A program made the position numbers and the translations under genes. DNA of 14,632 bases, taken from the NCBI GenBank assembly GCA_934623455.1, contig CAKTVK010000051.1, forward strand, positions 1 to 14,632. The letters run 5' to 3'. Within the stretch, counting starts at the first letter, position 1; each line of letters begins with the position of its first letter. The notes under the pieces are model-generated. The model was not told the DNA's origin, did not search any database, and saw only the letters and a list, made by a program, of their open reading frames with translations. Of this stretch, positions 6,781 to 14,116 are shown one piece after another. Source of the DNA: an uncultured Eggerthellaceae bacterium (GTDB taxonomy: Bacteria; Actinomycetota; Coriobacteriia; Coriobacteriales; Eggerthellaceae).

Positions 6781-7707
6781 GGTGGCGCGCGCGTTCTTTT
6801 CTTCGCCGTAAAGCTTGAGCGCTTCGGGGGAGACAATGAATCGTGCGGCGCGCGGAAGCACGCGTGCGATAAACGGCTCGGTGCTGTCAAGCGGTTCGCC
6901 ATCGAACTCAATGGGCAAGCCGGGAGTAGCTTCCACTTTCACTTCGCGTGCGCGATGCACTTCCACGTTAGAGGATCTGCCAGGGAATTCGCCGTTTCTA
7001 TCGAGCAGCGCCGCGCCGAGCGCTGGAAGTAGGCCCAACGCATTAGCGGTCTTCAAGACGGCCACATCAAGCATGCCGTCGCGCGGGTCGGTATCGTGCG
7101 CAACGGGAATGTCGAACTGTATCTTAGAATGGTTGATAAGGACAACGCCCACGCCATCGCTTTCAATCACGTTGTTGTCAAGCGTGAGCTTCATATGCGC
7201 GACTTTCGGCGTGATGTTTGTGGCCGCAGCAGCGAAGTATGCCACTTGGCCCAGCTTTTGCTTGGATGCAGCTGCGCCTTTCATGATGATTGCATCGTAG
7301 CCCGCACCCGCCATAATGTTGAAGCCGTGGCGCTTGCCAGCCACTTCGATTTCCGCCACATCGAAATCAAGCGTTTTCCCGGCGCGCACCATTTCCGCCA
7401 AGGCATGGGGCTCGTTGGGCTGCGCAAGGTTCGCGCACAGCAAGTTCGCCGTGCCAGCGGGGAAGGGTACCAGCGGAATGCCCGTGTTGGCAAGTTCGTG
7501 GCTCACTGTGGCAATGGAGCCATCGCCGCCGCTGATAACAACTGCGTCGAAATCCTGCGCATCGTGCAAAAACGCGCGTAAATCGGTACGACCATCTGTT
7601 GCGCGCAGCACAATTTCGTCGTTATCTTGTGAAAAAGCACGAATAAAATCGTAAATCGCGCCTTCTTGGTAGCCAGATGCCAAGTTGTTGATTATCAGAA
7701 GTTTCAC
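6775..7707 (-). CDS. Diacylglycerol/lipid kinase-family protein (YegS/DagK type)
   Basis: This 310-residue protein has the length and layout of the DAGK_cat family. These enzymes phosphorylate diacylglycerol or related lipids with ATP at the inner face of the membrane. The N-terminus (VKLLIINNLASG) matches the family's opening strand. The nucleotide-binding loop GGDGS lies at residues 60-64, followed by PAGTANLL (83-90), equivalent to the family's PxGTxNDxA. The C-terminal beta-sandwich contains FDGEPLDS, equivalent to the DGE motif. GTG at 7707 is chosen over the ATG 36 bases upstream because AGAAAGG precedes it at normal spacing. The stop codon and final Cys lie inside repeat copy D, so the original C-terminus may have been altered by the repeat. 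It is divergent from rnd with a 69-base gap. The exact lipid substrate cannot be told from sequence. Confidence 0.88.
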   Translation of the reverse strand: MKLLIINNLASGYQEGAIYDFIRAFSQDNDEIVLRATDGRTDLRAFLHDAQDFDAVVISGGDGSIATVSHELANTGIPLVPFPAGTANLLCANLAQPNEPHALAEMVRAGKTLDFDVAEIEVAGKRHGFNIMAGAGYDAIIMKGAAASKQKLGQVAYFAAAATNITPKVAHMKLTLDNNVIESDGVGVVLINHSKIQFDIPVAHDTDPRDGMLDVAVLKTANALGLLPALGAALLDRNGEFPGRSSNVEVHRAREVKVEATPGLPIEFDGEPLDSTEPFIARVLPRAARFIVSPEALKLYGEEKNARATC

Positions 7708-7776
7708 AGAACGCCTTTCTCTTGTTAAAATAGACGCTACCATATTTTTACAGATTCAGCTCAAAGGGTTGCTTAA
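7708..7776. promoter_or_regulatory. Short divergent promoter region for the kinase (-) and rnd (+), with start-deciding ribosome sites
   Basis: The 69 bases hold the ribosome site AGAAAGGCG (minus strand, plus positions 7712-7720) six bases before the kinase GTG. They also hold AAAGGG (7763-7768) eight bases before the rnd GTG at 7777. The AT-rich middle (7721-7750) can supply weak -35/-10 boxes on either strand, for example TTGTTA (7722-7727) with TTTTTA or TATTTT downstream, but none is a strong match. The two promoters must overlap. Confidence 0.4.
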
Positions 7777-8925
7777 GTGTTTATATCAAATCGAGAAAGC
7801 TTTCGAGCTTTTATTGAACGTGCGTCTTCCTCTTCTTTTTTAGCGATTGATACCGAGTTTCTGCGCGAGAAAACGTATTACGCGAAACTGTGCCTTTTGC
7901 AAATTGCTACCGAAAACGAAGTTGCAATCATCGATCCTTTTAAGGTGGGGTCGCTTACGCCGCTGGCCGCACTTTTTGAAGACGAGGCGATTGTCAAGGT
8001 CTTTCACGCGTGCGACCAGGACATCGAGATTTTGTATCACGAGATTGGCGTTGCGCCCAAGCCGCTGTTTGACACGCAAGTTGCTGCGGCGTTGTTGGGG
8101 CACCCCAAGCAAGTGGGTTATGGCGCGCTGGTGCACAGCATTTGCGGCGTTACGCTGAAGAAAGCCGATTCGTTTACCGATTGGTCGGTGCGTCCCTTGT
8201 CGGACTCTCAGATCAAATACGCGGCCGATGACGTGATTTACCTGGCAAAAATGTATGGCCCCATTGTCGAAAAGTTGGAAAAAGCAGGCCGTTTATCCTG
8301 GTTGAAGCATGATTTTGACGAATTGTGCGATCCCACGCGCTTTACCGTTGATCCGCGCAAGCGGTTTCGTCACCTGAAGCGCGGCAACCAGCTTACGCGC
8401 AAGCAGCTTTCTGCAGCGCGCGAGTTGGCGGCATGGCGCGAGCAGCGGGCGGAAAGCCGAAACATTCCGCGCAAGTGGGTTATGACCGACGAGCAGATTG
8501 TTGAGATTTGCAAGCGCGAATCCCGCACCATTGATGATTTATTCCTGGTGCGCGGCGTGCGCGAGAAGCTTTCAACGCGCGATGCGCGCGAGGTGGTGGC
8601 GCTTTTATGCAAAGGCATGGACCTGCCGGAAGACGAATGGCCCACAACGGGGCGCAGCGATCGCAACGAGCGCAACGTTGATGTTGAAGTGGGTCTTATG
8701 GGTGCGCTTTTGCATTTGCGCGCACGCGAGGCGGGCGTTGCTCCTCAGGCGATTGCGTCCACGAGCGACCTGGCGGCGCTGGCGCGGGGTCACAAAGAGG
8801 ACAACGAGCTTTTGCGTGGCTGGAAATACGAGCTGGTGGGCAAGGAGTTCGAACAGCTGTTAGGCGGCAAAATTGCTTTAAGCTTCAATAAAGGAAAGCT
8901 TGTTGTTACGCTGCTCGGTGCGTAG
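7777..8925 (+). CDS. rnd: Ribonuclease D
   Basis: This 382-residue DEDDy-type 3'-5' exoribonuclease trims the 3' ends of tRNA precursors and other small structured RNAs. Exo I is D25-T-E27 (AIDTEF), Exo II is HACDQDIEIL with D82, and Exo III is YAADD with Y148 and D152, so all metal-binding and catalytic positions are present. An HRDC RNA-binding domain follows at about 206-285 (LTRKQLSAARELAAWREQ). The last 100 residues are less conserved. Length fits the family (about 375). GTG at 7777 is supported by AAAGGG eight bases upstream. A weak 6-bp hairpin (8957-8979) after the stop is not a clear terminator. Confidence 0.95.
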   Translation: MFISNRESFRAFIERASSSSFLAIDTEFLREKTYYAKLCLLQIATENEVAIIDPFKVGSLTPLAALFEDEAIVKVFHACDQDIEILYHEIGVAPKPLFDTQVAAALLGHPKQVGYGALVHSICGVTLKKADSFTDWSVRPLSDSQIKYAADDVIYLAKMYGPIVEKLEKAGRLSWLKHDFDELCDPTRFTVDPRKRFRHLKRGNQLTRKQLSAARELAAWREQRAESRNIPRKWVMTDEQIVEICKRESRTIDDLFLVRGVREKLSTRDAREVVALLCKGMDLPEDEWPTTGRSDRNERNVDVEVGLMGALLHLRAREAGVAPQAIASTSDLAALARGHKEDNELLRGWKYELVGKEFEQLLGGKIALSFNKGKLVVTLLGA

Positions 8926-8990
8926 TTTTGCTTTCTGCGTCACTTCTGCGTCACGCTTTGTTCTCGCTTCGGTAACAAAACCTTCCTATG

Positions 8991-9047
8991 TTTTTCGCCC
9001 TGGGAGCACTATGCCATAATCAACAGAAACGTAGGAAATGGAAAGGA
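8991..9047 (+). promoter_or_regulatory. Probable promoter and ribosome site of the membrane zinc protease gene
   Basis: CATAAT (9015-9020) is preceded by TG at 9012-9013, giving an extended -10 element. A weak -35 (TTTTTC, 8991-8996) lies 18 bases upstream. AAAGGA (9042-9047) sits seven bases before the ATG at 9055. Immediately upstream is a short tandem repeat, TCTGCGTCAC twice, at about 8934-8954. Confidence 0.4.
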
Positions 9048-9054
9048 AAAAGAA

Positions 9055-9711
9055 ATGAGCTATGCCTTTCTTGTCATTGTTACTCTGTTGATTGGCTGCG
9101 CTGTTACGTGGGATGTCAACCACCAACTGAAGAAATATGCACGTGTGCCCATCTCGAATGGTTTGACAGGCGCTCAGGCGGCAAATACCATGCTTCATCA
9201 TTACGGCATTTACAACGTTACGGTAAGGATGGGGAGCGAAGGCCAAGACCATTTCGACCCGCGCAATAACTCTATTTCGCTTTCGCCTTCGGTGTATAAC
9301 GGTAGAAGCATTACAGCGGCGGCAACCGCGTGCCACGAGGCGGGCCATGCGTGCCAATACGCGGAAGATTACACTCCCATGAAGATTCGCGGCTCTTTAG
9401 TTCCCGTTGCAAGCCTTGCGTCGAATGCTTGGATCTTCCTGTTGCTTGCGGGCATGTTATTGCAGGCAAGCGGCCTGGTCACAGCGGCTATTATCATGTA
9501 CGCTTGCGTGGTTCTGTTCGAGCTGGTCACGCTTCCCGTTGAATTCAACGCGTCGAACCGCGCGAAAGCCTACATGCAGCTTGCGGGGTATCAGGGCGCG
9601 GACATTTCCGGCCCAAGCGCTGTTTTGCGTTCCTGCGCCATGACGTACGTGGCTGCCGCGCTTACCTCTATCTTGCAGCTGCTGTGGCTGGTTAGCCAGA
9701 ACCGCGATTAG
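9055..9711 (+). CDS. YugP-like membrane zinc metallopeptidase (Zn_peptidase_2 family)
   Basis: This 218-residue membrane protein matches the neutral zinc peptidase family named after Bacillus YugP. The family is widespread in Gram-positive bacteria, and its physiological substrate is unknown. An N-terminal membrane segment (residues 3-19) is followed by a soluble part with the zinc motif HEAGH (H94, E95, H98). E163 in LPVEFNAS is the likely third ligand. Two or three hydrophobic segments follow (about 120-160 and 195-213). The LTGAQAANTML segment and the ISLSPSVYNGRSITAAATACHEAGHA region are typical of the family. Length is normal (about 220-230). It seems to be transcribed on its own: its promoter is adjacent and xseA follows after 55 bases in the same direction, so read-through into xseA is possible. 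Confidence 0.9.
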   Translation: MSYAFLVIVTLLIGCAVTWDVNHQLKKYARVPISNGLTGAQAANTMLHHYGIYNVTVRMGSEGQDHFDPRNNSISLSPSVYNGRSITAAATACHEAGHACQYAEDYTPMKIRGSLVPVASLASNAWIFLLLAGMLLQASGLVTAAIIMYACVVLFELVTLPVEFNASNRAKAYMQLAGYQGADISGPSAVLRSCAMTYVAAALTSILQLLWLVSQNRD

Positions 9712-9766
9712 CGCGGTTGCGCACGTGTGGCTTTGAAATGCGGGAAAAGGGGAGTTAGAAGCGTTT

Positions 9767-11134
9767 ATGGCGGGAAAATCTCAAACTACGCGTGATGCGC
9801 TTTCGGTCTCTGCGGCAATTCGCCTGGTCAAGGAAGAGCTTGACGCATTGCTGCTTTGCATTGAAGGCGAAGTCTCGCAAGTCTCCAACAAGCCGGGCTA
9901 CAAAGCGGTCTATTTCACCATTAAGGATAAAAGCGCCGCGCTGCCGTGCATGATGTGGGTAAACCGCTATGCGCAGGCAAACGTTGAGCTGAAAGTGGGC
10001 GCGCTGGTGCGCGTGACGGGCAAGCTTTCCATCTATGCGGCGAAAGGCACCATGAACTTCGAGGTGTCGTCGCTCAAGTTGGCGGGCGAAGGCGACATTC
10101 GCCTGAAAATTGCCCAACTTGCGGAAAAACTCACGAAAGAGGGCTTGACCGATGTGCGCCGTAAGCGTGCAATTCCCGCGCTGCCGGAAAAGATTGGCCT
10201 GGTCACTTCGCCGCGCGGTGCGGCCGTGCACGACGTGCTTAGAACGCTGCGCCGCCGTTATCCGTTCGCGCAGGTGTTGCTTGCGGGTGTTCCTGTTGAG
10301 GGTGCCGATGCCCCGCGTTACCTTGTGACAGGCATGAAGACCGTGGTGGATGCCGGTGCCGAACTGGTGCTGGTGGTGCGTGGCGGCGGATCATTCGAGG
10401 ATTTGATGCCGTTCAACGATGAGCGCCTGGCGCGCACGATTGCCGCATGTCCCGTGCCGGTGGTAACCGGTATTGGTCACGAGCCCGATACGACCATCGC
10501 CGATCTAGTGGCGGATTTGCGCTGCTCAACGCCAACTGCGGCCGCAGAAGCAGTGAGCCCCGAAGATGGCTACCTTGATGGTGTGCTGGCTCAAAGTGCC
10601 GACAAGATGAAAAGCTGCGTTGAGCGGAAGCTTCACTTGGAGGCGTTGCGGCTGGATGGTCAGGTGCGTCGTCCTTTGTTCCGCGATTCCCAAGCGCTTT
10701 TGTCGCAAGAATGGATGGGGCTTGATTACAGTGCGGAAAGGTTGTCGCGCGCTATTCCCATGAACATCATGCGCGATAAAAGCAGTTTGGATGCTGCTCA
10801 AGCAAGTTTGAGGAAGCTTTCTACCACGCTTGTCGCCGCCGATAAGCAACGTGTTGCCGATATGTCTCAGCGGGTGAGCAAGGCCGTTGCAGCAAATCTT
10901 GATCGTTTTGGCGCGCAGCTTTCCCTTGCGGCAGCGCAGGTGAACTCGCTTTCGCCGTTAGCGGTTTTAGGTAGGGGATATTCCATTGTCTTTAATGGAG
11001 AAGGCGGCGTTGTGCATAATGCAGGCGCGGTGCATGTGGGCGACGACGTTCACGTTCGCCTTGGCAAAGGCTCGCTTTCTTGTAAGGTGAATGCAATTGA
11101 TGCGGAAGACCATGCTCATGATAAGGAGAAATAA
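9767..11134 (+). CDS. xseA: Exodeoxyribonuclease VII large subunit
   Basis: This 455-residue subunit is the catalytic part of exonuclease VII, which degrades single-stranded DNA from both ends into short oligonucleotides and acts in recombination and repair. The N-terminal OB-fold lies at about 12-110 (IEGEVSQVS, MWVNRY, VRVTGKLSIY). The catalytic core carries VTSPRGAAVHD (146-156), RGGGSFEDL (205-213) and GIGHEPDTTIAD with H238, E239 and D241. A long helical coiled-coil region (about 280-400) follows, and the C-terminal segment has the conserved LGRGYSIV. The ribosome site is weak and rather far (AAAAGGGG at 9745-9752), with a nearer AGAAG at 9757-9761. The stop codon lies two bases before the xseB start, so the two subunits are translated together. 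Confidence 0.97.
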   Translation: MAGKSQTTRDALSVSAAIRLVKEELDALLLCIEGEVSQVSNKPGYKAVYFTIKDKSAALPCMMWVNRYAQANVELKVGALVRVTGKLSIYAAKGTMNFEVSSLKLAGEGDIRLKIAQLAEKLTKEGLTDVRRKRAIPALPEKIGLVTSPRGAAVHDVLRTLRRRYPFAQVLLAGVPVEGADAPRYLVTGMKTVVDAGAELVLVVRGGGSFEDLMPFNDERLARTIAACPVPVVTGIGHEPDTTIADLVADLRCSTPTAAAEAVSPEDGYLDGVLAQSADKMKSCVERKLHLEALRLDGQVRRPLFRDSQALLSQEWMGLDYSAERLSRAIPMNIMRDKSSLDAAQASLRKLSTTLVAADKQRVADMSQRVSKAVAANLDRFGAQLSLAAAQVNSLSPLAVLGRGYSIVFNGEGGVVHNAGAVHVGDDVHVRLGKGSLSCKVNAIDAEDHAHDKEK

Positions 11135-11136
11135 TA

Positions 11137-11412
11137 ATGGAGGATATGCAGGAAAACGTGGCAGCGCAGACTGCCGGCAGTGTGGATGAGCTCACGTTTC
11201 GCCAGGCTATGGCCGAGCTTGAGCAGATTGTCGATCAGCTTGAGAGCAACACGCTTGAGCTTGAGGACAGCCTGCAAAAATACGAGCGTGGCGTGGCGTT
11301 GATCGTTTCATTGAAGGGCCGCTTGAATCAGGCGCAGCAGAAAGTGGATGTGTTGATGGGCGAGCTTTCCGGCGCAACCGACGACACTACGCAGGACACC
11401 ACGCTTTCGTAG
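11137..11412 (+). CDS. xseB: Exodeoxyribonuclease VII small subunit
   Basis: This 91-residue helical protein coats the coiled-coil of XseA and is needed in several copies for active exonuclease VII. Residues 18-60 hold the family signature: LTFRQAMAELEQIVDQLE, then LELEDSLQKYERGVAL. The N-terminal 15 residues and the acidic Thr/Asp-rich tail are variable in the family. Start ATG 11137 is eight bases after AAGGAG (11123-11128), which lies inside the last codons of xseA. This gives translational coupling, as usual for this pair. A second Met three codons in (11146) is a less likely start. Confidence 0.96.
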   Translation: MEDMQENVAAQTAGSVDELTFRQAMAELEQIVDQLESNTLELEDSLQKYERGVALIVSLKGRLNQAQQKVDVLMGELSGATDDTTQDTTLS

Positions 11413-11447
11413 ACGCCCGCAGCCGATAGCTCTTCATAGGCGCGTAT

Positions 11448-11466
11448 GCCGTGTTCGGCGATTTTT
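11448..11466 (+). terminator. Possible weak terminator after xseB
   Basis: GCCG (11448-11451) pairs with CGGC (11456-11459) around TGTT and is followed by GATTTTTC. The stem is only 4 bp, so this is a marginal terminator. No better candidate lies before the ackA promoter. Confidence 0.3.
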
Positions 11467-11544
11467 CATGCCTTCTGTCATTTTTTCCTTGACGAACGAT
11501 GCGAACTGGTAAGTTTTTGGTGTGCGCCCTTTTCTGACAAGGAT

Positions 11545-11600
11545 GTTCAATTTACAATAGGATAGTTCAAGCACTATAACGGTAAATTACAGAGAGGAAG
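11545..11600 (+). promoter_or_regulatory. Probable ackA promoter, with GTTCAA direct repeats and ribosome site
   Basis: TTTACA (11551-11556) and TATAAC (11575-11580), separated by 18 bases, are a reasonable -35/-10 pair ending 25 bases before the start codon. GTTCAA occurs twice (11545-11550 and 11565-11570), 20 bases apart and therefore on the same face of the helix, overlapping the promoter; it could be an operator. AGAGGAAG (11593-11600) is five bases before ATG 11606, which fixes that codon as the start instead of TTG 11603. Confidence 0.45.
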
Positions 11601-11605
11601 CATTG

Positions 11606-12811
11606 ATGAACGTTTTGGTATTGAACGCCGGCTCATCATCGGTGAAGTATCAGCTGCTGCACGTTGAAACGAAGGAAGTTTTGACCAAGGGTGCCTGCGA
11701 GCGCATTGGTGCCGACGATGGCATTTTCACTCATGGCATGAAGCCGAACGAGGTAAAAGAAATCGTTCCCATGCACAACCATGAGGAAGCGATTGCCCGC
11801 GTTCTGAAATGCCTGGTAGAAGGTGAGACCGCTGTTCTTGAGAGCCTTGACCAGATTGACGCTGTTGGTCATCGCATCGTTCAGGGCGGTAAATACTTTA
11901 AGGGTTCCACCATTGTTGACGATGACGTTATTGCCAAGATTGACGAGCTTGCCGAACTTGCTCCCTTGCACAATAAGCCCGCGCTGCAGGGCATTTACGC
12001 GTGCCAGAAGCTTATGCCGGGCACGCCGATGGTCACCGTGTACGACTCCGCCTTCTTCTTCACCATGCCCCAGAAGGCTTACATGTACCCGATTCCTTAC
12101 GAGTACTACGAGAAGTACGGCATCCGCAAGTACGGCGCTCATGGCACGTCCCATAAGTACGTTTCTCGTCGCGCCGCTGAGTTCTTGGGCAAGCCGCTTG
12201 AGGAGTTGAAACTGATTACGTGCCACCTGGGCAACGGCTGTTCTATCTCTGCCATCAAGGATGGCGTTGCGGTTGATACCTCCATGGGTCTGACTCCGCT
12301 TGACGGCATTATGATGGGCACGCGCTCTGGTTCGATTGACCCCACCGTTGTTACGTTCATCGAGGATCATGAGCATATGACGCCTGCAGAAACGAACACG
12401 ATGCTGAACAAGAAGTCTGGCTTGCTGGGTATCTCTGGTGTTTCTAACGACGCCCGTGATATTGAACAAGCGTGCGAAGAAGGCAACGAGCGTGCGAAGC
12501 TTGCTTACGATATGTATGCATACTCCGTTCAGAAGTGCATCGGTCAGTACATTGCCGTTTTGGGCGGCGTCGATGCTGTTGTTCTGACTGCTGGCCTGGG
12601 CGAGAACAGCTCCACGGTGCGCGAGCTTATCTTCAAGGATCTTGAGCCCATGGGCATGAAGATTGATCCCGAGCTCAACGAAGTGCGCGGTTCCGAGCGT
12701 GAGATTTCTGCTGCGGATTCCAAGGTGAAAATCCTGGTTATCCCCACGAACGAAGAGCTTGCTATTGCGCAGGACACCTACGATTTGGTTACCGCTGCTC
12801 GCAACGCGTAA
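11606..12811 (+). CDS. ackA: Acetate kinase
   Basis: This 401-residue cytosolic enzyme makes ATP from acetyl phosphate and ADP, releasing acetate; with phosphotransacetylase it is a main fermentative energy step. The N-terminal signature VLVLNAGSSSVKY (N7) is present. So are the active-site positions R90 (GHR), H122 (PLHN), D147, H179 (HGTSHKYV), H207 (CHLGNG), R240 (TRSG) and the C-terminal TNEEL glutamate. Two places differ from the usual consensus. The segment after D147 reads SAFFFTMP where most acetate kinases have TAFHQTMP, and RSGSIDP replaces RSGDxDP. Both are outside the catalytic residues, so activity is expected. It has its own promoter and terminator and is monocistronic, unlike the common pta-ackA operon. 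The partner pta lies 1.3 kb away on the opposite strand. Confidence 0.97.
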   Translation: MNVLVLNAGSSSVKYQLLHVETKEVLTKGACERIGADDGIFTHGMKPNEVKEIVPMHNHEEAIARVLKCLVEGETAVLESLDQIDAVGHRIVQGGKYFKGSTIVDDDVIAKIDELAELAPLHNKPALQGIYACQKLMPGTPMVTVYDSAFFFTMPQKAYMYPIPYEYYEKYGIRKYGAHGTSHKYVSRRAAEFLGKPLEELKLITCHLGNGCSISAIKDGVAVDTSMGLTPLDGIMMGTRSGSIDPTVVTFIEDHEHMTPAETNTMLNKKSGLLGISGVSNDARDIEQACEEGNERAKLAYDMYAYSVQKCIGQYIAVLGGVDAVVLTAGLGENSSTVRELIFKDLEPMGMKIDPELNEVRGSEREISAADSKVKILVIPTNEELAIAQDTYDLVTAARNA

Positions 12812-12890
12812 GGCATCGCAGAAAAGCGCGCTTTGCGGCGCGATTGACGCAAACGACTCACGGTCGGAAAGCGTAAAAAAGAAAAATGGG

Positions 12891-12919
12891 AAAGAGGGCT
12901 TCGGTCCTCTTTCTTTTTT
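12891..12919 (+). terminator. Strong intrinsic terminator of ackA with UUCG tetraloop
   Basis: AAAGAGGGC (12891-12899) pairs with GTCCTCTTT (12904-12912) over 9 bp with one G-U pair, closed by a C(TTCG)G tetraloop and followed by CTTTTTT. This is close to an ideal rho-independent terminator. Confidence 0.95.
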
Positions 12920-12956
12920 GGGACATGAGGTGCATGTAGCGGGCGAATTGCTTTGC

Positions 12957-12986
12957 TACACTGGTGCCAGGCCGACAAAAGGAGGT
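12957..12986 (+). promoter_or_regulatory. Possible -10 box and strong ribosome site of the nucleoside hydrolase gene
   Basis: TACACT (12957-12962) may be a -10 box, but no clear -35 lies 17 bases upstream. AAAGGAGGT (12978-12986) is a near-perfect Shine-Dalgarno sequence five bases before ATG 12991. It rules out the in-frame GTG at 12964 as the start. Confidence 0.5.
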
Positions 12987-12990
12987 TCCC

Positions 12991-13956
12991 ATGAGGAAAT
13001 TCATTATCGACACCGACACCGCGTCCGACGATGCCGCCGCTTTGATGCTGGCTGCGCTTTCTCCCGATGTTGAGATTCTGGGCGTTACCACGCTCACCGG
13101 AAACGTGGATATCGAGCAATCGGCGCGCAATGCGCTGGCAACGCTCGAGGCGTGCGGCAGCTCCATTCCCGTTTACAAGGGCGCGCTTCGTCCGCTGTTT
13201 CGAGAACGCGAGGAAACCATTAGCATCCACGGCGCCGATGGCATGGGCGACTGCGATTTGATTCACCCTAAAGGTGCTGCTCAGGATAAACGGGCGGTTG
13301 ATTTCATCTTGGAGACCGTTGCCGCGCATCCGGGTGAAATCGAACTGATTGTTTTAGGTCCTGCCACAAACATTGCTCTGGCAATCCTGCAAGATCGGAA
13401 AACCATGAGCAAGGTAAAGCATATTTGGTCCATGGGCACGCCCGGCTTCGGTGCGGGAAACGCTTCTCCTGTTGCGGAGTTCAACGTGTTCATTGATGCG
13501 GAAGCGTATAAGATTATGCTGGACAGTGGTCTTCCTGTGACCATTTTAGGCTTCGATATGTGTTTGGGTGAGAGTTGCTTTACTTCCAGTGAAGTTGACC
13601 AGATTGCCTCAAAGCAAGGCACGCCGGGAGAATTCCTTATGAAGGGTGCCGCGAAGCTCATTGAGTTCAACATTGCAACGCGCGGTAAGCGTCAAGCCGA
13701 TTTCTGCGATTCGGTTGCCATGGCTGTTGCAGTGTGGGATGACTGCCTTGAAGAAGCGGTGAACTGTTACGGCTACACATGCACGATTGACGGCCCGCTC
13801 TACGGTCAGGTAGTGTTCTATCGCGAAGGCGCAACATATGAGTCCAGCCCGCATGTTCCGTATTACAACGCGCGCGTGGTAACGAAAGTGAACACCGAGC
13901 TGTATAAAAGCCGTTTCATGGAGCTGTTGGCGCACGAGTGCGTAAGGAGTGCGTAA
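12991..13956 (+). CDS. Inosine/uridine-type nucleoside hydrolase
   Basis: This 321-residue enzyme belongs to the IUNH family, which cleaves ribonucleosides to base and ribose for salvage in the cytosol. The N-terminal calcium-binding motif reads DTDTASDDAA (D7, D9, D13, D14), with Ala-Ser where the family usually has Gly-x. Other family marks are SIHGADGMG (the first active-site His region), VLGPATNIALA, WSMGTPGFGAGN and AEFNVFIDAEA. The late metal-binding Asp is D240, in DFCDSVAMA. The residue before it is Cys239, where the best-studied enzymes have the catalytic His (HDPxAV). A Cys or other residue there is known in some subgroups, so base preference cannot be inferred. It stands alone between the ackA terminator and a shared terminator with pta. 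Confidence 0.92.
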   Translation: MRKFIIDTDTASDDAAALMLAALSPDVEILGVTTLTGNVDIEQSARNALATLEACGSSIPVYKGALRPLFREREETISIHGADGMGDCDLIHPKGAAQDKRAVDFILETVAAHPGEIELIVLGPATNIALAILQDRKTMSKVKHIWSMGTPGFGAGNASPVAEFNVFIDAEAYKIMLDSGLPVTILGFDMCLGESCFTSSEVDQIASKQGTPGEFLMKGAAKLIEFNIATRGKRQADFCDSVAMAVAVWDDCLEEAVNCYGYTCTIDGPLYGQVVFYREGATYESSPHVPYYNARVVTKVNTELYKSRFMELLAHECVRSA

Positions 13957-14030
13957 AGTAAGGGATCGTTTTGACGTTCTAGCGCAAGCGATGCCGGCGA
14001 CAACGGTCAACCGTGCAATGCTCGCAATAA

Positions 14031-14063
14031 AAGTGCTCCCTGCGATTATCGCGGGGAGCACTT
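14031..14063. terminator. Two-way terminator shared by the nucleoside hydrolase (+) and pta (-)
   Basis: AAGTGCTCCCTGCGA pairs with TCGCGGGGAGCACTT around a TTA loop: 15 bp including one T-G pair. The minus-strand read-out ends GCACTTTTATT, a fair U tract for pta; on the plus strand the tail is CTTCTTC, weaker. It lies between the two convergent stop codons (13956 and 14117). Confidence 0.85.
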
Positions 14064-14116
14064 CTTCATTCGCGCGCTTATGCTGCTGTGCTAGACGGCT
14101 GGCGTGGTTTGTAACC

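Noticed and set aside
12964..12990. GTG at 12964 as start of the nucleoside hydrolase
   Set aside because: The near-perfect ribosome site AAAGGAGGT lies after it and directly serves ATG 12991, where the family homology also starts.
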